Source: Clostridia bacterium (GTDB lineage: Bacteria; Bacillota; Clostridia; UMGS1810). From it: a stretch of DNA of 5,823 nucleotides. The notes beneath the pieces were generated by a model. The model searched no databases. It was not told the origin of the DNA and was given only the letters and a program-made list of their open reading frames with translations. Both the position numbers and the translations under genes were made by a program. Positions 1-5,821 of this stretch are shown here, in pieces; the stretch's first letter is position 1; every line of letters starts with the position of its first letter. The stretch spans positions 1 to 5,823 of the forward strand of contig JAFYUA010000234.1 in NCBI GenBank assembly GCA_017549745.1. The letters are read 5' to 3'.

Positions 1-1
1 A

Positions 2-394
2 GCCATCGAAAACATCGATAAAAGCATTGAGACCATCATACTTGCATCAGACATAGACCCCAAAGCTATTGAAATTGCCAGAAAGAATGCTCAAAACGCA
101 GGTGTTGCGGACAAAATCCGCTTTGAAGTAAAGGATTGCAAAAACATCACTCCATTTAATGACAAAGGAGTAATCATCTGCAATCCGCCATATGGCGAGC
201 GCTTGCTTGATGTAGAGAAATGCCAGAAGCTATATCGTGTTATGGGCAAGAAATTTTCAGAGTTTGCAAGAGCAAAAAAACTTATACTCACATCATACGA
301 GGACTTTGAAAAGTTTTATGGAAAAGAAGCTGACAAAAGACGAAAGCTATACAACGGCATGCTAAAATGCAATGTGTATCAATATTTCAAATAA
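2..394 (+). CDS. Partial class I SAM-dependent rRNA guanine-N2 methyltransferase (YpsC/RlmL-like), C-terminal part
   Basis: The frame is open from base 2 to a TAA at 392-394, giving 130 visible residues of a protein whose start lies left of the window. Visible residues 61-68 read NPPYGERL, the motif IV (NPPY) of N2-guanine and N6-adenine methyltransferases; the GERL extension is typical of the RlmL/RlmK/YpsC rRNA guanine-N2 family. Residues 15-19 (ASDID) fit the end of the second Rossmann strand, where the acidic residue binds the SAM ribose. The tail (RRKLYNGMLKCNVYQYFK) matches the usual end of this family, so the C-terminus looks intact. The N-terminal THUMP domain and SAM-binding glycine motif would be off the window and cannot be checked. 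Inferred role: methylation of a 23S rRNA guanine in the cytoplasm. The exact target base is not determinable. The gene converges on dapA, 40 nt apart. Confidence 0.88.
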   Translation, partial: AIENIDKSIETIILASDIDPKAIEIARKNAQNAGVADKIRFEVKDCKNITPFNDKGVIICNPPYGERLLDVEKCQKLYRVMGKKFSEFARAKKLILTSYEDFEKFYGKEADKRRKLYNGMLKCNVYQYFK

Positions 395-403
395 CCTAAA
401 GAA

Positions 404-430
404 AGACAGACCGCAATCTGCGGTCTGTCT
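404..430. terminator. Shared bidirectional terminator hairpin between methyltransferase gene and dapA
   Basis: A perfect 12-bp inverted repeat (404-415 pairing with 419-430) with a 3-nt loop lies 9 nt after the methyltransferase stop codon and 4 nt after the dapA stop codon on the other strand. The stem is GC-containing (agacagaccgca on the left arm). On the plus strand it is followed by gattttatat, a moderately U-rich tail. On the minus strand the tail reads ttctttaggt. Its position between two convergent stop codons supports use in both directions, probably stronger for the plus strand. Confidence 0.8.
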
Positions 431-434
431 GATT

Positions 435-1319
435 TTATATCAGATTTAACTTTTTCATTTCTTTGCTTAGTAACTCAAGATTGGCATCTTCCATTTCAAA
501 CAGAGGAAGCCTGAGCTCGCCTGCTTCAAATCCCATAAGATTCATTGCAGTTTTCACAGGAATGGGATTGACCTCACAAAACAGAGCCTTGATGAGAGGA
601 AACAGCTGCACCTGCATCTGCCCTGCCTTCACATAGTCACCCGACAGACAAAGCTCGCACATTTCGTGAGTCTGAAGAGGCATAACATTGGAAAGTACCG
701 AAATAACGCCCTTTGCACCCACACTCATCATGGGCACTATGACATCATCATTGCCCGAATACACATCGATGGCATCACCACATCGGGATATAATGTCAAC
801 TGTGCGCGCAACATCACCCGTTGCTTCTTTTATTGCTACGATATTTTCTATCTTAGAAAGCTCTGCAACAGTGGCGGGGAGAATATCGGAGCCTGTGCGC
901 GATGGAACATTATACAAAATAGCGGGCAGATTCGTGGAAGCAGCAAGAGTGCGATAGTGCTCAATGAGACCGCGCTGGGTGCTTTTGTTATAATACGGCG
1001 CCACCCAAAGGACACCATCGGCACCAAGCTTTTCGGCCTCTTTGTTCATCATGACTGCATGGGCAGTGTTGTTGCTGCCAGTGCCTGCAATGACGGGGAT
1101 GCGCCCCTTGGTAACCGACACTGCACATTCTATAGCGGCAAGATGCTCATTATCCTCGAGTGTGGGAGCTTCGCCAGTGGTGCCGCATATGACAAGTGCG
1201 TCGGTGCTATTGGATATTTGAAAATCTATTATCTTTTCGAGAGCATCAAAATCTACTCCCCTATTATTTATGGGAGTGACAAGAGCTGTGGCCGAGCCTG
1301 TGAAAATGGTGTTCTTCAT
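435..1319 (-). CDS. dapA: 4-hydroxy-tetrahydrodipicolinate synthase (DapA/DHDPS)
   Basis: Cytoplasmic aldolase-type TIM-barrel enzyme that condenses pyruvate with aspartate semialdehyde, the committed step towards diaminopimelate and lysine. The protein is 294 residues, normal for the family. Visible active-site features: GTTGE at 46-50, PYYN at 108-111 (Tyr110, from the neighbouring subunit in the known proton relay), LYNVPSRTG at 135-143 (Tyr136 and Arg141), and IKEATG at 163-168 with Lys164 as the Schiff-base lysine. Aligned by eye to E. coli DapA with a constant offset of 3, these match Tyr107, Tyr133, Arg138 and Lys161. A longer frame begins at 1346, but the ATG at 1319 is chosen because GAAAGGGG sits 8 nt upstream, homology begins here, and the likely transcript start is near 1346. 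Two residues of the E. coli lysine allosteric site differ (His53 to Asp56, Glu84 to His87), suggesting weak or no lysine inhibition. No lysine riboswitch fits in the roughly 27-nt leader. Confidence 0.96.
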   Translation of the reverse strand: MKNTIFTGSATALVTPINNRGVDFDALEKIIDFQISNSTDALVICGTTGEAPTLEDNEHLAAIECAVSVTKGRIPVIAGTGSNNTAHAVMMNKEAEKLGADGVLWVAPYYNKSTQRGLIEHYRTLAASTNLPAILYNVPSRTGSDILPATVAELSKIENIVAIKEATGDVARTVDIISRCGDAIDVYSGNDDVIVPMMSVGAKGVISVLSNVMPLQTHEMCELCLSGDYVKAGQMQVQLFPLIKALFCEVNPIPVKTAMNLMGFEAGELRLPLFEMEDANLELLSKEMKKLNLI

Positions 1320-1327
1320 ATAAACTA

Positions 1328-1335
1328 CCCCTTTC
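1328..1335 (-). promoter_or_regulatory. Ribosome binding site that fixes the dapA start
   Basis: Read on the minus strand the site is GAAAGGGG, followed by an 8-nt spacer and then ATG at 1319. It supports the 294-residue start over the upstream in-frame ATG at 1346, which has no comparable site in front of it. Confidence 0.8.
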
Positions 1336-1352
1336 AAATTAAACATCGAAAC

Positions 1353-1358
1353 ATTATA
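1353..1358 (-). promoter_or_regulatory. Probable -10 element of the dapA promoter
   Basis: The minus strand carries a perfect TATAAT in an AT-rich stretch. Transcription would start about 7 nt downstream, near 1345-1346, giving a leader of about 27 nt to the dapA ATG. No good -35 hexamer is found at 16-18 nt; the nearest candidate, TTGTGA at 1385-1380, is 21 nt away, which is too far. The remaining divergent region to 1489 is AT-rich and must also hold the promoter of the plus-strand gene at 1490. The only candidate there is a weak TATAAA at 1457-1462 without a convincing -35. Confidence 0.5.
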
Positions 1359-1473
1359 TGATGTTGCATTTTGATTTTATCACAAATTAATGCAAATTAC
1401 AAGAGAGAGATAACAGTTTGATGTGTACTTTTTATAGGACATCTTATCTGATAAACTATAAACAAGCAAAGAG

Positions 1474-1480
1474 AAAGGGG
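1474..1480 (+). promoter_or_regulatory. Ribosome binding site of the small membrane protein gene
   Basis: AAAGGGG followed by a 9-nt spacer and ATG at 1490. It closely resembles the dapA site in sequence and spacing. It is the main evidence, besides the protein's character, that this short frame is translated. Confidence 0.7.
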
Positions 1481-1489
1481 CTATGAAAC

Positions 1490-1714
1490 ATGTATGCATC
1501 AAACAAAAAACAATCCGCTAAAAAGAGAAAAAACAGCGAACTTAAATTAATCGGACTTTTGCTGATTGCAGGAAACACTGTGGTTTTAAGACAGCTTGAT
1601 GTGATAAACTTCGATTTTGCAGTGCGCCTCATTGAATCGGCAATAGTAGCCACAGCAATGTACTTTGCAGCCGCTCTCACAATTTCTTTTGTCAGATTCT
1701 TTAAAACTGCATAA
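1490..1714 (+). CDS. Small membrane protein of unknown function, two predicted transmembrane segments
   Basis: I do not recognise this 74-residue protein. Its N-terminus (residues 6-14, KKQSAKKRK) is strongly basic. Two hydrophobic stretches follow: about 20-33 (LIGLLLIAGNTVVL, short for a full helix) and about 47-68 (LIESAIVATAMYFAAALTISFV). They are joined by a polar loop containing Arg34, Asp37, Asp42 and Arg46, and the tail ends with Arg69 and Lys72. By the positive-inside rule both ends should face the cytoplasm, forming a membrane hairpin. There is no signal-peptidase site, cysteine motif or lipobox. Support for a real gene: a good Shine-Dalgarno site, its own upstream region divergent from dapA, and a strong hairpin 9 nt after the stop. 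It stands alone on its strand between dapA and the aromatic operon, so context does not suggest a role. The overlapping reverse-strand frame is a shadow with a TTG start inside the terminator region. Confidence 0.7.
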   Translation: MYASNKKQSAKKRKNSELKLIGLLLIAGNTVVLRQLDVINFDFAVRLIESAIVATAMYFAAALTISFVRFFKTA

Positions 1715-1723
1715 TATACTCCC

Positions 1724-1769
1724 AAACCACAAAGAGCACGCTCCTAAAGGAGTGTGCTCTTTGTGGTTT
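1724..1769. terminator. Shared bidirectional terminator: 21-bp hairpin between the small membrane gene and aroF
   Basis: Left arm 1724-1744 pairs with right arm 1749-1769 across a 4-nt loop (taaa). All positions are complementary except 1740/1753, which is a G-U pair in plus-strand RNA and an A-C mismatch in minus-strand RNA, so the fold is slightly better for the plus-strand transcript. The arms end in AAACCACAAAG / CTTTGTGGTTT, giving U-rich 3' arms in both directions, though no long U-tract follows on either side. It starts 9 nt after the stop of the membrane protein gene and 1 nt after the stop of aroF. This placement between convergent genes indicates termination of both. Confidence 0.75.
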
Positions 1770-1770
1770 A

Positions 1771-2799
1771 TTACATCAATTCAGCAAGATCATAGATGAG
1801 CTTTTCGGTTTTTTCCCAGCCAAGGCAAGGGTCGGTGATGGATTTGCCATACACACATTCGCCAATCTTCTGGGCGCCTTCTTCGATGTAGCTTTCTATC
1901 ATAAATCCCTTGACCATGTTCTTTATGGCAGAATCATGGCGACAGCTATGCATAACATCTTTGGCTATGCGCACCTGCTCAAGGGGTTTTTTGCCTGAAT
2001 TGGCGTGGTTGGTATCGATGATAACGGCAGGGTTGGCAAGACTTGATTCCTCATAGAGCTGACACAGCGACATGAGGTCCTCGTAGTGATAGTTGGGAAG
2101 TGACTGGCCGTGCTTGTTGACATAACCGCGAAGAATTGCATGAGCAAGATGATTGCCCTCAGAATGAACCTCCCAGCCACGATATATGAAGGTGTGCTTG
2201 TGTTGAGCTGCTGTGATGGCATTCATCATAACCGAAAGGTCACCGCCTGTGGGGTTTTTCATGCCCACGGGGATATTGAGCCCGCTTGCGGTGAGACGGT
2301 GCTGCTGATTCTCAACAGAGCGTGCACCTATGGCAACATACGAAAGAATGTCATTGAGGTATCTGTAATTTTCGGGATATAGCATTTCGTCGGCACATGA
2401 AAAGCCCGTCTCTCTGAGTGCTCTCATGTGAAGCTCTCTGATTGCTACAATGCCCTTGAACATGTCGGGCTTTTCGTTTGGGTCAGGCTGATGAAGCATG
2501 CCTTTGTAGCCGTCACCTGTGGTGCGGGGCTTGTTGGTATATATTCTGGGAATTATGAAGATGTTGTCTTTGACCTTTTCCTGAACTTCTCTGAGGCGAC
2601 TGATATAGTCTATCACGCTATCCTCATTGTCAGCCGAGCAAGGGCCGATGACCAGCACAAGCTTGTTGGTTTTGCCTGTGAAAATGTCGGCAATTTCTTT
2701 GTCTCTTTGCGCTACTATTTTTGCATGTTCCTCTGACAGAGGATACATTTCTTTTACTTCTTTGGGGATAGGAAGCTTTCTTTCAAAATTCATATTCAT
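1771..2799 (-). CDS. aroF: 3-deoxy-7-phosphoheptulonate (DAHP) synthase, AroF/AroG/AroH type (class I alpha)
   Basis: Condenses phosphoenolpyruvate and erythrose 4-phosphate, the first step of the shikimate pathway, in the cytoplasm. The 342 residues align by eye with E. coli AroG. Visible motifs: GPCS at 52-55 (metal ligand Cys54), PRIY at 84-87 and KPRTT at 90-94 (phosphate and substrate binding), GARSVENQQHR at 158-168, GMKN at 179-182 (Lys181), NHANS at 264-268 (metal ligand His265), IES at 301-303 (Glu302) and SITD at 320-323 (Asp323). All four expected metal ligands are present. The frame extends upstream to 2889, but ATG 2799 is chosen: it has AAGAGGG 8 nt upstream, and the longer form would overlap tyrA by 71 nt without homology. 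It is the last gene of the operon, 19 nt after tyrA. The segment before GPCS is about 7 residues shorter than in AroG and lacks the DDLRI-like start that helps form the AroG phenylalanine site, so its effector is unknown. No chorismate mutase domain is fused. Confidence 0.95.
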   Translation of the reverse strand: MNMNFERKLPIPKEVKEMYPLSEEHAKIVAQRDKEIADIFTGKTNKLVLVIGPCSADNEDSVIDYISRLREVQEKVKDNIFIIPRIYTNKPRTTGDGYKGMLHQPDPNEKPDMFKGIVAIRELHMRALRETGFSCADEMLYPENYRYLNDILSYVAIGARSVENQQHRLTASGLNIPVGMKNPTGGDLSVMMNAITAAQHKHTFIYRGWEVHSEGNHLAHAILRGYVNKHGQSLPNYHYEDLMSLCQLYEESSLANPAVIIDTNHANSGKKPLEQVRIAKDVMHSCRHDSAIKNMVKGFMIESYIEEGAQKIGECVYGKSITDPCLGWEKTEKLIYDLAELM

Positions 2800-2807
2800 G
2801 GTGTGTG

Positions 2808-2814
2808 CCCTCTT
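2808..2814 (-). promoter_or_regulatory. Ribosome binding site that fixes the aroF start
   Basis: AAGAGGG on the minus strand with an 8-nt spacer to ATG 2799. It lies in the 19-nt gap immediately after the tyrA stop. A second in-frame ATG at 2793 would have a 14-nt spacer and is less likely. Confidence 0.75.
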
Positions 2815-2818
2815 TCTG

Positions 2819-3679
2819 TTATTTTTTATCGAATAAAGCTCGTCTCTTGGTTGAGAGGCGCATTTTTTCTTTGAGAGATTCTGTGTCACCAGTCGCTATC
2901 ATGTCTCTGATGAGACTGCATTCTTTTATGAAGATGTCCATCTGCCTGATAAGAGGCTCTTTGTTGAGCATGAAAAGCTCTGACCACATGTTTTCGTTGA
3001 TGCGTGCAATGCGAGTGAGGTCGCGGAAGGAATCACCCGTGTAGCTCACGAGATGCTCGTTTTCACAACATGTCATAAGGCTCACGGCTATGCAGTGAGT
3101 GAGTTGTGACACAAAGCCTATCATTTCATCATGCTCCTCGGGCGAAAGCTCAGACACACGGCTGAATCCAAGCAGCCTGCCGAGGTCTTTGCATATTTCG
3201 ATAGCCTCGGGAGTGTTTTGGGCAGTGGGTACAACTATGTAGTTTGCACCCTCAAAAATCCTCTCATCACTGTTTTGGACTCCATAGACCTCTCGGCCTG
3301 CCATGGGGTGAGCCGCAATGAACTCGACACCATCGGGCAAAAGAGACTGGATTTGTGATACAATGCATCCCTTGACACCTGTGACATCGGTTATGATTGT
3401 GCCTTGCTTAAAAAGCGAGGCATTTTCCTTTATCCAGCTTACAAACACCTGTGGATAGAGAGCAAAAATTATAACATCAGCCTCAGTAACTGCAGTGGGA
3501 TTTACATAGTCATAGCCATCGTCTATGATATGCTCAGACAGTGCATAGTCTATTGATTGGCGATTGTCGGTGATGGCGGATACATAAAAGCCTTTTTTGT
3601 GGAGTGCTCTTGCATAGCTGCCGCCTATGAGGCCAAGACCGACTATAAGAAATTTGAGTTTTTTATTAATTATCTGCAT
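2819..3679 (-). CDS. tyrA: Prephenate dehydrogenase (TyrA), monofunctional, no ACT domain
   Basis: Oxidative decarboxylation of prephenate to 4-hydroxyphenylpyruvate on the tyrosine branch, with NAD(P); arogenate as substrate cannot be excluded. The protein is 286 residues. The N-terminal Rossmann fold shows GLGLIGGS at 14-21; Asp38 at the end of the second strand favours NAD over NADP by analogy. ITDVTGVKG at 96-104 and HPMAGRE at 124-130 follow, with His124 as the likely catalytic histidine. SQLTH at 191-195 and FRDLTRIA at 218-225 belong to the helical dimerisation and substrate-binding domain. The chain ends at the size of the core enzyme, so the C-terminal ACT domain found in Bacillus-type TyrA is absent, as is a chorismate mutase domain. 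ATG 3679 follows AAGGTG by 7 nt. The gene overlaps the end of aroA by 14 nt, suggesting translational coupling. Confidence 0.94.
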   Translation of the reverse strand: MQIINKKLKFLIVGLGLIGGSYARALHKKGFYVSAITDNRQSIDYALSEHIIDDGYDYVNPTAVTEADVIIFALYPQVFVSWIKENASLFKQGTIITDVTGVKGCIVSQIQSLLPDGVEFIAAHPMAGREVYGVQNSDERIFEGANYIVVPTAQNTPEAIEICKDLGRLLGFSRVSELSPEEHDEMIGFVSQLTHCIAVSLMTCCENEHLVSYTGDSFRDLTRIARINENMWSELFMLNKEPLIRQMDIFIKECSLIRDMIATGDTESLKEKMRLSTKRRALFDKK

Positions 3680-4880
3680 ATTTTGTCACCTTGATTCCCA
3701 AAGATTGAAGTGCCTCGAAAAAGTCAGGCATGCTTTTGGCAACTGCTTCACTGCCGCATATCTCACCGCCTGTGAGAGTGAGCATGACAGATAGTGCCAT
3801 CACTATGCGATGGTCATTGTGCCCCAAAAGAGGTTCGGTGGGAGCATGAAAATCTGCAGGATACACAACCACCGAATCATCATCAACTCTGACAGACACA
3901 CCAAATTTTTCAAGCTCCTGAGCCATTGCGGCGGCTCTGTCGCTCTCTTTGATTTTGAGGCGTGCCGTGCCTGTGAATACGCCGCCGTTTTTGCAGGCAG
4001 ACAGTGCAAAAAGCACAGGTCCCAAATCGGGACAATCGGATATGTGCACTGTGGGAGTGCCTCGCGAGAGCATATCAAAAAACCTGGCATATACTCTGTC
4101 ACCCTGCAGGCTTTCTTCACTGAGGCCGTCTATGTTCACATCACCACCCATAAAATTCATGGCGGCAAAAAATGCAGCATTGGAATAGTCCCCCTCCACA
4201 CTCACCTCACGGGGTGCATAACGCTGACCTCCCTTGATGTAGAGAGTGCGTTCATCTGACCACTTGACCTCCACGCCAAATTGCGACAGTGCGTGAATGG
4301 TGAGGTTGATATATGAGCAGCTCTCAATGGGCGGAGCTATGGTTATGGTGCTGTCGCTTTCCAGAAGCGGAAGTGCAAAGAGCAATCCGCTTATGAACTG
4401 ACTGCTTATATTGCCCTTTACACGATATTTGCCTGCTTTGAGACACCCTGCAAGTCGAATTGAAGCGCCGTCATTTTGGAACATGATGTCTTGTTCGCGG
4501 CATATATCTTCATACACACTCATGGGTCTTTTCAAAAGAGTGTCGCTGCCATGGAGTGTATATTCATTGCCACTCATAAGACACACAGGCACAAAAAACC
4601 TCAATGTGCTTCCGCTTTCGCGGCAATAAAGCTCTGCTGCAGGGGAGCTGGCAGGATTGATGCCTGTGATGGTCACTGTGTCATTATCAACGATGTATGA
4701 AGCACCCAAAGACGACAGACAATCTAAGGTAGCAAGCACATCATGTGAAGGTGCTATGCCATGAACCACACTCGTGCCCGAAGCAAGACCTGAGCATATG
4801 AGCAAACGGTGTGCCATGCTTTTAGATGGTGGAGCAGTTATTGTTCCCTTGGGAACAGATGGGTCAATCTTTACTCTCAT
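3666..4880 (-). CDS. aroA: 3-phosphoshikimate 1-carboxyvinyltransferase (EPSP synthase)
   Basis: Transfers the enolpyruvyl group of PEP to shikimate 3-phosphate in the cytoplasm, the sixth step of the shikimate pathway. The 404 residues are slightly shorter than E. coli AroA (427) but have both inside-out barrel domains. Visible motifs: PSKSMAHR at 18-25 (Lys20, Ser21, Arg25), ESGSTLRF at 88-95 (PEP-binding loop, Gly90 and Arg94), ISSQF at 158-162 (shikimate phosphate binding), EGDYSN at 229-234, CPDLGPVLFAL at 283-293 with Asp285 at the catalytic aspartate position, KIKESDR at 309-315, NDHR at 355-358 (Arg358), and KSMPDFF at 382-388 (Lys382). No key residue is missing. The loop equivalent to E. 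coli residues 96-101 keeps the Gly96 counterpart but has Phe95 where E. coli has Pro101. The ATG overlaps the preceding stop codon as ATGA. Gene type is certain; glyphosate sensitivity cannot be judged. Confidence 0.97.
   Translation of the reverse strand: MRVKIDPSVPKGTITAPPSKSMAHRLLICSGLASGTSVVHGIAPSHDVLATLDCLSSLGASYIVDNDTVTITGINPASSPAAELYCRESGSTLRFFVPVCLMSGNEYTLHGSDTLLKRPMSVYEDICREQDIMFQNDGASIRLAGCLKAGKYRVKGNISSQFISGLLFALPLLESDSTITIAPPIESCSYINLTIHALSQFGVEVKWSDERTLYIKGGQRYAPREVSVEGDYSNAAFFAAMNFMGGDVNIDGLSEESLQGDRVYARFFDMLSRGTPTVHISDCPDLGPVLFALSACKNGGVFTGTARLKIKESDRAAAMAQELEKFGVSVRVDDDSVVVYPADFHAPTEPLLGHNDHRIVMALSVMLTLTGGEICGSEAVAKSMPDFFEALQSLGIKVTKYADN
3687..3692 (-). promoter_or_regulatory. 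Ribosome binding site of tyrA inside aroA
   Basis: AAGGTG with a 7-nt spacer to ATG 3679. It lies within the last codons of aroA, so aroA translation passes over it before termination at 3666. Confidence 0.6.
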
Positions 4881-5821
4881 CTGTCACTTGTGCCTCCTTT
4901 CGTGTGTGATGCCAAAATCCTTTTGGCAATTGTTTCGGCAATAGTGTCAACTGCAACAATTTCATCGGCAGTTGATGTATAGATAGAATATCTTTCTTCA
5001 TAACGCTTTTTTATTGCCTCTGCATCTTGGGCAAGTGGTCTGTCTGATGTGGGCACAAGCTCACTGAGCGCGCGGTCAAGGAAATATATCCTGCCGTTTT
5101 GGCGAAGTGCCGACACATTCTCATGTCGTAAAACTGCTCCGCCGCCTGTGGCAATGATATAGCCGCTGTTTGCGGCTGCCTGTTGCACACTTTCGGCTTC
5201 CCACCTGCGAAACACATCTTCACCATGGGCAGAGAAAATATCGGAGATTTCCATGTTATGTGCCTTAACTATCATATCATCAGTGTCTATAAGCTTGCGC
5301 CCTGTGAGGCGGGCAAGCTGCCTGCCCACAGTGGATTTGCCGCTTGATGGCATACCGATGAGCACGATATTTTCTTTGTCTGCCTTAAGCGTGCTATATA
5401 TATCATCGGTTATTCTTTCGTCATATACCTTGCCTGTGAACTTCTCGGCGGCATATACCGCCTGAGCCACAAGCATATATAATCCGCCTGATGCTCTGAT
5501 TCCTTTGGAAAGTGCGGATGATATGAGCGCAGTTCTAAGCGGATTGTATATGACATCAATTACGCCTTTTAAACCAGAAAATCGCTCAATGTCTGCAGGT
5601 GATGATTGGCAATCGGGATACATGCCACAAGGGGTGGTGTTGATGATTACATCTGCATCGCTATGTAAAGCATACATTTCGTCATAGGTTATGCAAGCTT
5701 CTTTTGCATTTCGGCTCACCTTGATAACACTTGCTGCCCCCTCATCATGAGCCACTGCAGCGGCAGTTTTGCTCGTGGCACCTGTGCCAAGGATAAGCAC
5801 CTTGGAGTCACGAAGCTCAAT
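4877..5821 (-). CDS. aroE-aroK: Partial AroE-AroK fusion: shikimate dehydrogenase (C-terminal half) joined to shikimate kinase
   Basis: The frame runs off the right edge; numbering is from the first visible codon (5821-5819), giving 314 residues. A GTG at 5800 lies inside the conserved nucleotide-binding strand and is not a credible start. Residues 1 to about 140 are the NADP-binding half of shikimate dehydrogenase: LGTGATSKT at 11-19, SRN at 36-38 (Arg37, NADP phosphate), NTTPCGMYP at 61-69, DVIYNPLRT at 89-97, and GGLYMLVAQA at 112-121 (Gln120, shikimate contact). Residues about 150-305 are a full shikimate kinase: Walker A GMPSSGKST at 156-164, DTDD at 179-182, FRRWE at 204-208, ATGGGAV at 224-230, and the lid region with RPL at 261-263. 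No stop or start signal separates the two. The pair would reduce 3-dehydroshikimate and phosphorylate the shikimate formed, feeding the next gene, aroA. The AroE shikimate-binding N-terminus is outside the window. Confidence 0.93.
   Translation of the reverse strand: MELRDSKVLILGTGATSKTAAAVAHDEGAASVIKVSRNAKEACITYDEMYALHSDADVIINTTPCGMYPDCQSSPADIERFSGLKGVIDVIYNPLRTALISSALSKGIRASGGLYMLVAQAVYAAEKFTGKVYDERITDDIYSTLKADKENIVLIGMPSSGKSTVGRQLARLTGRKLIDTDDMIVKAHNMEISDIFSAHGEDVFRRWEAESVQQAAANSGYIIATGGGAVLRHENVSALRQNGRIYFLDRALSELVPTSDRPLAQDAEAIKKRYEERYSIYTSTADEIVAVDTIAETIAKRILASHTKGGTSDR
4893..4900 (-). promoter_or_regulatory. Strong ribosome binding site of aroA with long spacer
   Basis: AAAGGAGG, the strongest Shine-Dalgarno match in the window, lies inside the end of the AroE-AroK coding region. 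The spacer to ATG 4880 is 12 nt, longer than the 7-9 nt of the other genes here. The GTG at 4887-4885 is out of frame, so ATG 4880 remains the best start. The stop codon of the upstream gene overlaps this ATG, so reinitiation could add to initiation. Confidence 0.7.

Noticed and set aside
666..1361. Long plus-strand frame (231 codons) opposite dapA
   Set aside because: It is entirely antisense to a clear dapA gene with intact catalytic motifs, and its translation is rich in Cys and His with no family resemblance.
1444..1454. Short palindrome TTATC-T-GATAA between dapA and the membrane protein gene
   Set aside because: Only 11 bp in AT-rich DNA, and symmetry does not extend outward. Such a match is expected by chance, so it is not claimed as an operator.
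1320..1489. Possible lysine riboswitch or T-box in front of dapA
   Set aside because: The likely leader is only about 27 nt, and the region shows no conserved riboswitch or T-box motif nor a terminator hairpin before the gene.
1456..1725. Minus-strand frame of 89 residues opposite the small membrane protein gene
   Set aside because: It starts with TTG inside the terminator hairpin region, has no ribosome binding site and no recognisable character. It is the antisense shadow of the plus-strand gene.
2800..2889. Extended N-terminus of the DAHP synthase
   Set aside because: The extra 30 residues have no family similarity, overlap tyrA, and lie upstream of a well-placed ribosome binding site for ATG 2799.
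3810..4259. Plus-strand frame of 149 codons opposite aroA
   Set aside because: Antisense to a clear aroA gene; no start signal or recognisable domain.
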